From Flavihumibacter stibioxidans (lineage in GTDB: Bacteria > Bacteroidota > Bacteroidia > Chitinophagales > Chitinophagaceae), in assembly GCF_014332695.1 (NCBI RefSeq), contig NZ_MBUA01000001.1, positions 1 through 64,000 of the forward strand: a stretch of 64,000 nt of DNA, written 5' to 3'. Below the pieces are notes generated by a model. That model did not search any database. It saw nothing but the letters and a program-made list of their open reading frames with translations, and was not told the DNA's origin. Each line of letters opens with the position of its first letter. The stretch's first letter is position 1. Both the position numbers and the translations under genes were made by a program. Positions 1 to 7,779 of the stretch are shown here, one piece after another.

Positions 1-61
1 TTCGAACCGCGGACCCGCTGCTTGTAAGGCAGCTGCTCTGAACCAGCTGAGCTATGCTCCC
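1..61 (-). tRNA. tRNA-Val (anticodon UAC), 3' end cut by window edge
   Basis: Read on the minus strand from base 61, the sequence folds as acceptor 5' strand GGGAGCA, TA, D-stem GCTC/GAGC, anticodon stem GCTGC/GCAGC with loop CTTACAA, a variable region and the start of the T-arm (CGCGG TTCGAA). The anticodon UAC reads GUA valine codons. The rest of the T-arm and the acceptor 3' strand lie outside the window. Confidence 0.93.
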
Positions 62-103
62 GAAAAATTGTTTTAAAGAACTACCGTTTGTCTTACGGGA
101 TTG

Positions 104-133
104 CAAAGATAAGGGCTGAAAGTTTTCTGCAAA
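104..133 (-). promoter_or_regulatory. Promoter of tRNA-Val
   Basis: On the minus strand a TTTG (bases 130-133) is followed after 18 bases by TATCTTTG (104-111), about 43 bases before the tRNA 5' end. This matches the Bacteroidota sigma-A pattern TTTG-N19-TAnnTTTG except that the spacer is one base short. The gap between mtaB (ends 159) and the tRNA holds nothing else recognisable. Confidence 0.6.
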
Positions 134-158
134 ATTTTTTTGAAATATTTCTTGAAAA

Positions 159-1433
159 TCAAAGTTTCCAGTCAACCAGTTCATTCACCCATTCCTCCCG
201 GAAAGGGGTACTTACACGGATATAGTTATCCGTATAACCTTCCATCATCCCGTTTTTCGCGTGGCCTTCAAACAGTACTTTCCGGGTCTGGCCGGCATGC
301 TGCTGCTGGAAGAACTGCTGTTTCATATAACTCAGGTTTCTCAGACTTTTATTCCTGTCATTCCTTACCGGAACCGGAACCACCGGTTTGATATCCAGGG
401 CAACCGTGTTGGCCCTTTCCGAGTAGGTAAACACATGAAGGTAACTCACATCCAGGGAATGGATAAACTCAAAGGTTTCCTGGAACAGATCATCGGTTTC
501 TCCGGGGAAGCCGACAATTACATCCACCCCGACAGATGCATGGGGCATGAGTGTTTTTATCAGTTGCACCCGCCCTGCATACAATTCACGCTTATAACGG
601 CGACGCATCAACGATAACAAATGGTTGCTGCCACTTTGTAGTGGTATATGGAAATGCGGCATGAATTTGTTGCTGTTCGCAACAAACGCGATGATATCGT
701 TGGTCAGCAGATTGGGTTCAATAGAAGAAATCCGGTACCTTTCTATGCCTTCCACTTCATCGAGGGCACGCACCAGTTCATAAAAGTTCTCTTCATTTTT
801 TTTGTTGCCATCGGGTCCTTTGCCAAAATCACCCAGGTTCACACCCGTCAGCACAATTTCCTTCACTCCTTTAGAGCCAAGTTCCCGTGCATTGACCAGA
901 ACATTTTCAATACTGTCGCTCCTGCTTTTACCCCTGGCCATTGGAATGGTGCAGAAAGAACAACTGTAATCGCACCCATCCTGCACCTTAAGGAATGTCC
1001 TGGTTCGGTCATTCACTGACCAGGAACTGTTGAAACCTGTTACTTCTTCAATATCACAACTGCAGATCTTTGCGGAATCGCCCTTGGTTAATTCGGCCAG
1101 GTGAGTGGCAATATTGAATTTTTCCGCAGCCCCCAGCACCAGGTCAACCCCGGGAATGGCGGCGATCTCCTTTGGTTTCAACTGTGCATAACAACCGGTG
1201 ATCACCACCATACTCTCGGGTGAGCGGCGTTGGATCCGCCTCACCAACTGGCGACATTCCTTATCGGCATTATCCGTAACCGAACAGGTATTGATTACAT
1301 ACACGTCGGCATCCTCTTCAAACTCCTTTTTTTCAAAACCTTCATTCTCCATCAGCCTGCTGATGGCGGAGGTTTCTGAAAAATTGAGTTTGCAACCCAA
1401 AGTATGAAAGGCAACTGTTCTTTTTTCGGCCAT
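159..1433 (-). CDS. mtaB: tRNA (t6A37) methylthiotransferase MtaB
   Basis: A radical-SAM enzyme that adds a methylthio group at C2 of N6-threonylcarbamoyladenosine-37 in ANN-decoding tRNAs. The protein is 424 residues. The N-terminal methylthiotransferase domain carries the three cluster cysteines Cys14 (LGCKLN), Cys50 (NTCSVT) and Cys81 (TGCYAQ). The radical-SAM CX3CX2C follows at Cys154/158/161 (GCDYSCSFCTIP), and a TRAM-like segment ends the protein. The LGCKLN and NTCSVT variants fit MtaB rather than MiaB. The frame stays open far upstream, but the ATG at 1433 gives the normal family length and starts the conserved domain directly. It is divergent from the DUF4258 gene, with 30 bases between. 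TcdA at 54288 acts on the same tRNA base. Confidence 0.95.
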   Translation of the reverse strand: MAEKRTVAFHTLGCKLNFSETSAISRLMENEGFEKKEFEEDADVYVINTCSVTDNADKECRQLVRRIQRRSPESMVVITGCYAQLKPKEIAAIPGVDLVLGAAEKFNIATHLAELTKGDSAKICSCDIEEVTGFNSSWSVNDRTRTFLKVQDGCDYSCSFCTIPMARGKSRSDSIENVLVNARELGSKGVKEIVLTGVNLGDFGKGPDGNKKNEENFYELVRALDEVEGIERYRISSIEPNLLTNDIIAFVANSNKFMPHFHIPLQSGSNHLLSLMRRRYKRELYAGRVQLIKTLMPHASVGVDVIVGFPGETDDLFQETFEFIHSLDVSYLHVFTYSERANTVALDIKPVVPVPVRNDRNKSLRNLSYMKQQFFQQQHAGQTRKVLFEGHAKNGMMEGYTDNYIRVSTPFREEWVNELVDWKL

Positions 1434-1440
1434 AGGGCGG

Positions 1441-1458
1441 CAAAGATACGTAGATTTG
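1441..1458. promoter_or_regulatory. Back-to-back -7 elements for mtaB and the DUF4258 gene
   Basis: The 30 bases between the two divergent start codons hold TATCTTTG on the minus strand (1441-1448) and TAGATTTG on the plus strand (1451-1458). Both match the Bacteroidota -7 motif TAnnTTTG. They lie only 7 and 5 bases from the ATGs at 1433 and 1464, so both transcripts would be almost leaderless. No clear TTTG -33 element was found for either one. Confidence 0.5.
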
Positions 1459-1463
1459 AGGCC

Positions 1464-1847
1464 ATGCGAAAGAAGCAGCTCATCTCCGCTCTGATCCTTA
1501 TTATCCTGGCCCTGGCTATCCTGTATTTCAGGGGAACATTGACGCAAACTATTGATAATGAAGAATTTGACAGGCAAGTGTCTGATCTTCAATATACCCG
1601 TCATGCTCGCTGCAGGATGGATTGCCGCCAGATCACGGAGGCTGAAATAATCGATATCCTTCAAAACGGAAGCCTGAACCATCGCAAATCGGACCCGTAC
1701 GATAAACCTTGTCCCACCTATGCCCTGGAAGGCTATACCAGGCAGGACCGGCAGCATGTGCGGATCGTTTTCGCACAATGTGATAATATTACCAGGGTGG
1801 TTACCTGTATTGACCTCGATCGCGAATTCACCTGCAATTGCAAATAA
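1464..1847 (+). CDS. DUF4258 family protein with N-terminal membrane anchor
   Basis: A 127-residue protein of unknown role. Residues about 5-23 (ISALILIILALAILYF) form one hydrophobic segment after a basic MRKKQ start, so the rest is probably periplasmic. The remainder (YTRHARCRMDCRQITEAEI and on) resembles the DUF4258 fold, which is distantly related to RelE/BECR-type folds. Seven cysteines, including CX3C in the middle and CNC at the extreme C-terminus, suggest metal binding or disulfides. The ATG at 1464 is preferred over an upstream in-frame one because it opens the signal anchor. It is followed 7 bases later by plsC on the same strand, suggesting cotranscription. Membership of DUF4258 is from recalled sequence character, not a search. 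Confidence 0.72.
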   Translation: MRKKQLISALILIILALAILYFRGTLTQTIDNEEFDRQVSDLQYTRHARCRMDCRQITEAEIIDILQNGSLNHRKSDPYDKPCPTYALEGYTRQDRQHVRIVFAQCDNITRVVTCIDLDREFTCNCK

Positions 1848-1854
1848 CCTAACC

Positions 1855-2607
1855 ATGAAATTGATGAAAAAATCGGTGGTATTTCTGTTCAGCCTTTATG
1901 GATTCATACTTTTTGTGGTTTTGTTGCTTTTGCTGATTCCCTTTTTCTTCATGGCTTCACTATTCGGAAAGGTAAGGGGAGGTAATATGATCTATCGCCT
2001 CTGTAGTTTCTGGGCCGATGCCTGGCTCCTGATGATTGGCATTCGGGTTCCGGTAATCCATGAGGCCCGAAATGCGGAACAAAGGCCATGCATTTTCGTA
2101 GCGAATCACATTTCTTACCTGGATATTCCCATGATTGTAAAAATTGTCCGGGAGCCGGTTCGGGTTTTAGGTAAACAGGAAATGGCAAAAATCCCTGTTT
2201 TCGGATTCGTTTACCGCAATGCCGTAGTTATGGTGAACCGGAAAAACCCCGAACAGAGAATGCGTTCGGTGGCAACGCTGAAAAAGGTGCTGGGAAAGGA
2301 AATTTCCATTTTTATTTTCCCCGAAGGCACTTTCAATGAAACCGGAAACCCCCTGAAAGACTTTTACGATGGCGCTTTCAGGATTGCGCTCGAAACCCAA
2401 ACCCCCATCCAGCCAATTATTTTCCCTGATACCGTGAAAAGACTGCATCATGCCACCGTTTTTTCACTTAAGCCGGGAACCAGTCGTGCTGTATATTTAC
2501 CCATGATCGGAGCCGAAGGGCATGAGGAAGAAGAAGTGGCTGAATTGAAACAAAAAGTTTACGCGGCTATGGAAGCAGCCCTGAACCGGTACAGGCAAAA
2601 TCAATAA
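1855..2607 (+). CDS. plsC: 1-acyl-sn-glycerol-3-phosphate acyltransferase (PlsC family)
   Basis: Transfers an acyl chain to lysophosphatidic acid to make phosphatidic acid at the inner membrane. The protein is 250 residues. It has a long hydrophobic N-terminal segment (about residues 8-35), the catalytic HX4D motif His85-Asp90 (NHISYLDIP), then the substrate motif FPEGTFN near residue 155. The start at 1855 is chosen because it follows the preceding stop by 7 bases and gives a basic MKLMKKS start to the membrane anchor. It sits tightly between the DUF4258 gene and priA. PlsY, which makes its substrate, is at 46554. Related acyltransferases acting on ornithine lipids share these motifs, so the exact acceptor is inferred. 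Confidence 0.88.
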   Translation: MKLMKKSVVFLFSLYGFILFVVLLLLLIPFFFMASLFGKVRGGNMIYRLCSFWADAWLLMIGIRVPVIHEARNAEQRPCIFVANHISYLDIPMIVKIVREPVRVLGKQEMAKIPVFGFVYRNAVVMVNRKNPEQRMRSVATLKKVLGKEISIFIFPEGTFNETGNPLKDFYDGAFRIALETQTPIQPIIFPDTVKRLHHATVFSLKPGTSRAVYLPMIGAEGHEEEEVAELKQKVYAAMEAALNRYRQNQ

Positions 2608-2611
2608 TAAG

Positions 2612-5104
2612 TTGACAGAACTGGAATTCAATAACAATACTGATGTGAGTAATTCGGTTACCCATTACGTTGAGGTGCTGATACCGCTTGCTCTTCCCAG
2701 AAATTATACCTGGAAGGTTCCGGTGGAAATGCTTCACCTGGTTCAGCCCGGTGGAAGGGTGGAAGTCATTCTCGGCCGCAATAAAAAATACGCAGGTATT
2801 GTCAAGCGCCTTCACACCAATAAACCGGCAGCTTTTGAACCCAAGGAAATCCTGAATGTGCTGGATGATGCTCCCATTGTTTTCAGCCAGCAGCTTGATT
2901 TCTGGGAATGGATGGCGCATTATTATTTATGCAGCGAAGGAGAAGTGATGCAGGCCGCGCTGCCAACCCATTTCAAACTGAGCAGTGAAACTGTCCTGCT
3001 TTTTAATGATGAAGCCGGTGATGATTTTTCGCACCTCGATGACGAGGAATTCCTGGTGGCTGAGGCGTTGTCGATCCGCAAGGAGTTACGCCTGGCCGAG
3101 GTTCAGCAATTGCTCGATGTATCACATGTTTATCCCGTCATAAAAAGATTGCTCGAAAAAAATATCTGCCTTGTCTGGGAAGAGCTGAAACATACCTACA
3201 AGGAAAAGAAAGAAACATTTGTCTTACTGCACCCCAAATACATGCAGGAAGAAGCTTTGGCTGAATTGATGAATACATGGGGGAAAGCACCTAAACAACT
3301 TGAATTGCTGCTGGCATACCTTCACCTTTCCAAAACGGAAGGACAGGTTACCCAGCCCGAACTACTCAAAAAATCCGGAGCATCCGCCGCACAGTTAAAA
3401 GGATTGGTGGAGAAAGGGGTATTGCTGACCGAAAAGCGTTCCGTGGACCGCCTGCAGCAGCTTCCAAAGGAAATCAGTATCAATTTTCAATTGACTGCCG
3501 TGCAGGAACTGGCCCTTGAACAGGTTAAAAAACACCTGGAACAAAAACAGGTTTGCCTGCTGCACGGAATCACATCCAGTGGTAAAACCCTGGTATATAT
3601 CAGGATGATGGAAGACGCCATCCGCCAGGGCAAACAGGTACTTTATATGCTGCCCGAGATTGCACTAACTGCACAGGTTATACGCAGATTGCAACTTTAT
3701 TTCGGTGGTTATATCGTCATTTATCATTCCCGTTTTAATCCCAATGAAAGGGTAGAACTCTGGAACAAAGTGAAATCCGGTGAAGCTAAAATAGTATTAG
3801 GGGCAAGATCCTCCCTATTCCTGCCGTTCCGGAACCTGGGACTTGTCATCTGCGATGAAGAGCACGATCCTTCTTTTAAACAGCAGGACCCGGCCCCGCG
3901 TTACAATGCCCGGGATGCTGCCATTTACCTTGCTTCCCTGTTCCGGGCAAAAGTCCTGCTGGGCAGCGCTACACCATCTCTGGAATCTTACTACAATGCG
4001 ATGCAGGGCAAATACGGACTGGTTGAAATGACGCAACGATTCGGTGACATTGCACTTCCGGAAATCGAACTGGTGGATACAAAAAATATCCGGACGGCAG
4101 ATAAAAGCAAGCCGATCATCACCCCGGCTTTGCAGCAGGCTGTAGAAGATTGCCTGACCCGTAGCAAACAGGTAATCCTTTTCCAGAACCGCCGTGGTTA
4201 TTCACCTTACCAGGTTTGCCAGAGCTGCGGATGGATCCCGCATTGCAAAAACTGCGATGTGTCGCTGACCTTTCACAAACTTCAGAACAAGCTGGTCTGT
4301 CATTATTGCGGGACCACCTATCCACCGGTAACAGTCTGTGAAGCCTGCGGCAACCATCATTTCACTCAGCAGAATTTTGGTACGGAAAGGATCGAGGAAG
4401 CCCTGCAGGAAATTTTTCCCAAGGCAAGGATCGCAAGGATGGACATGGATGCCGTCAAAGGAAAACATGCACACGATGCGCTGATCCAGTTGTTTGAACA
4501 ACACCGGATTGATATCCTCGTTGGAACACAAATGGTGGTAAAGGGACTCGATTTTGAACATGTTGCACTAGTGGGCATCCTGGATGCCGACGCGATCCTT
4601 GGCTTTGCCGATTTCCGGGTAAATGAGCGCGGATTCCAATTGATGGAACAGGTGAGTGGCAGGGCGGGCAGAAAAGGGGAGCAGGGCAAAGTGCTGATCC
4701 AGGTACGCAATACAAGTCACCCGGTTTTGCAATTTGTTCGGGCACACGACTACCAGGCTTTTGTACAGACGGAACTCCAGAACCGGCAACAGTTTGGCTA
4801 TCCGCCTTTCAGCCGCATGATCCAGCTCACCTTCAAACACAAATTGCAGGAAACCGTTGTGGCTGCTGCCCGCCAGATGGCCGACTGGATGAAACCAGCC
4901 TTCGGGCATTACCTGATTGGTCCGGCTGCTCCTGTGGTAAACCGGGTGCGCAACCAGTACATCATGGAACTAATGATAAAACTTCCCAAAGACCTCCACC
5001 TCCTGCAGCAATGCAAGGACCAGGTGCATTTGCTTACGGCACACCTTCACCAGCAACAACCCTTTAAATCGGTGGTGGTTATTCCGGATATTGATCCTTT
5101 GTAA
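2612..5104 (+). CDS. priA: Primosomal protein N' (replication restart helicase PriA)
   Basis: A superfamily 2 helicase that recognises stalled forks and reloads the replisome. It has up to 830 residues. The N-terminal DNA-binding part (YVEVLIPLALPRNYTW) is followed by the helicase core with Walker A GITSSGKT and a DEEH box (ICDEEHDPSFKQQDP). Eight zinc-binding cysteines lie in four CXXC pairs (CQSCG, CKNCD, CHYCG, CEACG), and the RecA-like second lobe ends in SGRAGRKGEQG. No ATG fits. The start is either TTG at 2612 or, perhaps better, GTG at 2645, which leaves 11 fewer residues before the conserved domain. Its last 26 bases overlap the convergent gene ending at 5079. Confidence 0.95.
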   Translation: MTELEFNNNTDVSNSVTHYVEVLIPLALPRNYTWKVPVEMLHLVQPGGRVEVILGRNKKYAGIVKRLHTNKPAAFEPKEILNVLDDAPIVFSQQLDFWEWMAHYYLCSEGEVMQAALPTHFKLSSETVLLFNDEAGDDFSHLDDEEFLVAEALSIRKELRLAEVQQLLDVSHVYPVIKRLLEKNICLVWEELKHTYKEKKETFVLLHPKYMQEEALAELMNTWGKAPKQLELLLAYLHLSKTEGQVTQPELLKKSGASAAQLKGLVEKGVLLTEKRSVDRLQQLPKEISINFQLTAVQELALEQVKKHLEQKQVCLLHGITSSGKTLVYIRMMEDAIRQGKQVLYMLPEIALTAQVIRRLQLYFGGYIVIYHSRFNPNERVELWNKVKSGEAKIVLGARSSLFLPFRNLGLVICDEEHDPSFKQQDPAPRYNARDAAIYLASLFRAKVLLGSATPSLESYYNAMQGKYGLVEMTQRFGDIALPEIELVDTKNIRTADKSKPIITPALQQAVEDCLTRSKQVILFQNRRGYSPYQVCQSCGWIPHCKNCDVSLTFHKLQNKLVCHYCGTTYPPVTVCEACGNHHFTQQNFGTERIEEALQEIFPKARIARMDMDAVKGKHAHDALIQLFEQHRIDILVGTQMVVKGLDFEHVALVGILDADAILGFADFRVNERGFQLMEQVSGRAGRKGEQGKVLIQVRNTSHPVLQFVRAHDYQAFVQTELQNRQQFGYPPFSRMIQLTFKHKLQETVVAAARQMADWMKPAFGHYLIGPAAPVVNRVRNQYIMELMIKLPKDLHLLQQCKDQVHLLTAHLHQQQPFKSVVVIPDIDPL

Positions 5105-5762
5105 ATTTCAGGATATCATCGTAGGTATGGATGAATATCCCCCTGTTCTGCAGTTTCGCAGCAGACAGCATGGCTTTCGCCACAAGCGCTGCCCGGATGG
5201 GTTTATATACCCGCCACTTACCGACCATCAAACCGGAAAAAATGGGTGCCATCATTTGCGCAAAACCTTCCCCTGTGCGTTTTTCATTCCGGTGCCCGAT
5301 TAACAGTGACGGCCTGAATATATGGATCTGCGGGATGTTTTCTTTTGAAATGGTTTCCTCAACAACACCCTTCAGTTTCAGGTAGAAATTATTGTTATTG
5401 GCCGCATCTGCTCCGACAGAGGAAACAAGCACAAAATTAAAGACCCCTAACCCCGCTGCAGCTTTTGCCGCAGTCACCGGGATGTTAAAATCCACCTGCC
5501 TGTAAGCATCATGATCGCCGCTTACTTTTTTCATGGTAGTGCCGATGGCACAGAAAACAGTTTCGGCTCCGGCAATTCCGGGCTCATAGGCTTGAGAATT
5601 TTCGAAATCTATGATGATCTCCGTTAATTTGGGATGGGTTCTGCCCATGTTCCGCCTGACCAGGATGGTTACCTCATCATAATAGGGGTCCGCAAGCAGC
5701 AAATCAAGCAAATGACTGCCAATTAATCCGCTTGCGCCGAGTAAGGTTGCCTTTCTGCCCAT
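5079..5762 (-). CDS. NAD(P)-binding Rossmann-fold protein (atypical SDR, HTATIP2-like)
   Basis: A 227-residue protein with an N-terminal dinucleotide-binding loop (LLGASGLIGSHLL). AETVFCAIGTTMKKV and FNFVLVSSVGAD follow, the layout of short atypical SDRs related to HTATIP2 and to NAD(P)H-binding YtfG/YbjT-like proteins. The YxxxK motif is not obvious: a tyrosine occurs in NNNFYLKLKG, which fits a YxxxK-like YLKLK. The substrate is unknown. It is transcribed divergently from murB (23 bases apart) and overlaps the priA 3' end by 26 bases. Confidence 0.75.
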   Translation of the reverse strand: MGRKATLLGASGLIGSHLLDLLLADPYYDEVTILVRRNMGRTHPKLTEIIIDFENSQAYEPGIAGAETVFCAIGTTMKKVSGDHDAYRQVDFNIPVTAAKAAAGLGVFNFVLVSSVGADAANNNNFYLKLKGVVEETISKENIPQIHIFRPSLLIGHRNEKRTGEGFAQMMAPIFSGLMVGKWRVYKPIRAALVAKAMLSAAKLQNRGIFIHTYDDILKFTKDQYPE

Positions 5763-5785
5763 ACCTTTGATATATATTTATTGTT

Positions 5786-6811
5786 ATGAATATCCGGGAT
5801 AATTATTCACTTCGAACTTCTAACAGTTTCGGAGTCGATGCAATAGCCAGGCACTTTGCCAGCTTTGAAGATACCGAAAGCCTCGAAGATTTATTATCTG
5901 TTGTTCAGCAATCTCCACTGCATGAGCAGGAAAAACTGATCCTTGGAGGTGGCAGCAATGTATTGTTTACACGCGATTTCAATGGCTGGGTGTTGAAGAA
6001 TGACATACTCGGAATTGAGGAATTGCACGAAGACAATGAATTTGTTTATGTCCGTGCCGGGGCAGGGGAAAACTGGCATGCATTCACCAGTTATTGTATT
6101 GAACAGGGCTGGGCTGGACTGGAAAACCTATCTCTCATTCCAGGCAACGTTGGGGCCGCGCCAATGCAGAATATCGGTGCATATGGCGTGGAACTCGATG
6201 ATGTCTTCTGGGATTTGGAGGCTTATCACCTGAACGATAAGGCTGTTCATACATTTACATTACAGGATTGCGAATTTGGCTATCGTGAAAGCATTTTCAA
6301 GAAAAAATACCGTAACCAGTTTGTGATTTTGAATGTCACTTTCCGCCTGCATAAACACCCGGTATTTCACACCAGTTATGGAGCAATTACCCAGGAGCTT
6401 GAAAAAATGGGCGTGAAGGAACTCAGCATCAAAGCCATTTCACAGGCTGTAATTAATATACGCAGGTCCAAACTGCCCGACCCGGCAGTAATCGGAAATG
6501 CAGGTTCGTTTTTCAAAAATCCCGTGATTCCGAAGGCCCAATTCAATGAACTTCAAATTTTGTATCCTGAAATGGTTGGTTATGCCCTGCCTGATGACCG
6601 GGTGAAACTCGCTGCAGGCTGGCTGATCGAAAGTTGTGGCTGGAAAGGGTTTCGCAAAGGCAATGTCGGCTGCCATGAGATGCAGGCCCTGGTCCTGGTG
6701 AATTATGGCAATGCCACCGGAGCGGAGGTTTTTGCATTCAGCCAGGAAATCCTTGACAGTGTGGCATTTAAATTCGGTATAACCCTGGAAAGGGAAGTGA
6801 ATATTTATTGA
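5786..6811 (+). CDS. murB: UDP-N-acetylmuramate dehydrogenase MurB
   Basis: A cytoplasmic flavoenzyme that reduces UDP-GlcNAc-enolpyruvate to UDP-MurNAc in peptidoglycan synthesis. It has 341 residues. The N-terminal FAD domain has LGGGSNVLF and the pyrophosphate loop IPGNVGAAPMQNIGAYG. The C-terminal substrate domain carries YRESIFKKK and NAGSFFKNP with the catalytic serine. Length and loop arrangement match type I MurB (E. coli-like). The ATG at 5786 precedes the conserved NYSLRTSNSFG start by only a few residues. The next gene follows on the same strand. Confidence 0.96.
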   Translation: MNIRDNYSLRTSNSFGVDAIARHFASFEDTESLEDLLSVVQQSPLHEQEKLILGGGSNVLFTRDFNGWVLKNDILGIEELHEDNEFVYVRAGAGENWHAFTSYCIEQGWAGLENLSLIPGNVGAAPMQNIGAYGVELDDVFWDLEAYHLNDKAVHTFTLQDCEFGYRESIFKKKYRNQFVILNVTFRLHKHPVFHTSYGAITQELEKMGVKELSIKAISQAVINIRRSKLPDPAVIGNAGSFFKNPVIPKAQFNELQILYPEMVGYALPDDRVKLAAGWLIESCGWKGFRKGNVGCHEMQALVLVNYGNATGAEVFAFSQEILDSVAFKFGITLEREVNIY

Positions 6812-6864
6812 TCCGCAAGCAACAGTTATTACGTTTGATCTGTCATATTCAAAACCTTTTCACT

Positions 6865-7779
6865 ATGACGCGTCTGTTAAGCCTGCTTTTACTGCTCGTG
6901 ACCTGTTCTCCTGCCTTTTCCCAGGACCAGATTTACAAAAAAAGGGGAGAAGTGATCAGGGCGAAAATTACCGAGATCGGTGTTTCTGAGATCAAGTACA
7001 AATTATTTGATGAACCTAACGGTCCCGTATATGTGATCGAAAAAGCGCACCTGCTGAAGATAGTTTATGAGAACGGCCGTACCGAGGCCTTTAAAACAAG
7101 TTTAAAAGACCCGGAATTGTATGAAGGGCAGTCAAAACAGGCATTGAAATTCAACTTTCTGTCACCCTTGTTTGGCCATACCTGGCTGGCTTATGAAAGG
7201 AGCCACAAACCCGGCAGGTCAATGGAATTAAGTCTGTCCGTCATCGGCCTGGGGAAAGACATAAGCTCGGAGGATTATTATTATGACCCCGTGACCAATA
7301 CAAGTCATTCCTATAGAAGAGGCTCGGCCGGAGGTGCATTGGGTTTTGGATACAAATTCATTAAAACGCCGGATTTCATCAGCAATGGAAGTATTCGCTA
7401 TGCCCACCTCCTGCAGGGATCTTATGTTAAACCGGTTGTGTATGCAGGGGTTTACAGGGAAAATGCCATCATCGATAAAGGCAATACCACCACTAAGGAA
7501 AAGAAGACGATAGTATATGGAACTATGATGATAGAACTGGGTAAACAATGGGTTATTGACAATAAGATATTACTCGATATGTTCTTCGGTATAGGTTATT
7601 CCATTGACAATATTCGAGACCTCAACTACCAGTATTCACACAGCGATGAATACAGCGCCTGGCATTATACGCATGCAAAAATCGGCAAGTCACCCGGATT
7701 GGCCATCAACACCGGATTCAAGATCGGATTACTGCTGGGTCAGGAGAAATCCTCCCCGTCAAAATCTTCCTCACGGTAA
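6865..7779 (+). CDS. Secreted protein of unknown function
   Basis: 304 residues. The start at 6865 gives a clear signal peptide (MTRLLSLLLLLVTCSPAFSQ). An upstream in-frame GTG/ATG region would bury this signal. After the signal comes a short beta-rich module (YKKRGEVIRAKITEIGVSEIKYK) of a type common at the start of Bacteroidota secreted proteins. Then follow alternating aromatic/glycine stretches (GGALGFGYKF, DMFFGIGYS, GFKIGLLLG) that look like beta-barrel strands. An outer-membrane or periplasmic location is therefore likely. I do not recognise a family; DUF3575-like barrels are a possibility. The 3' end overlaps the convergent ATPase gene by 40 bases. Confidence 0.7.
   Translation: MTRLLSLLLLLVTCSPAFSQDQIYKKRGEVIRAKITEIGVSEIKYKLFDEPNGPVYVIEKAHLLKIVYENGRTEAFKTSLKDPELYEGQSKQALKFNFLSPLFGHTWLAYERSHKPGRSMELSLSVIGLGKDISSEDYYYDPVTNTSHSYRRGSAGGALGFGYKFIKTPDFISNGSIRYAHLLQGSYVKPVVYAGVYRENAIIDKGNTTTKEKKTIVYGTMMIELGKQWVIDNKILLDMFFGIGYSIDNIRDLNYQYSHSDEYSAWHYTHAKIGKSPGLAINTGFKIGLLLGQEKSSPSKSSSR

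Noticed and set aside
1464-1847. DUF4258-like protein as the toxin of a toxin-antitoxin pair
   Set aside because: It has a membrane anchor and no small antitoxin gene next to it; the neighbours are mtaB and plsC.
1434-1856. N-terminal extension of MtaB by 141 codons
   Set aside because: The extra frame is antisense to the DUF4258 gene, lacks family similarity and would make the protein far longer than MtaB; the ATG at 1433 begins the conserved domain.
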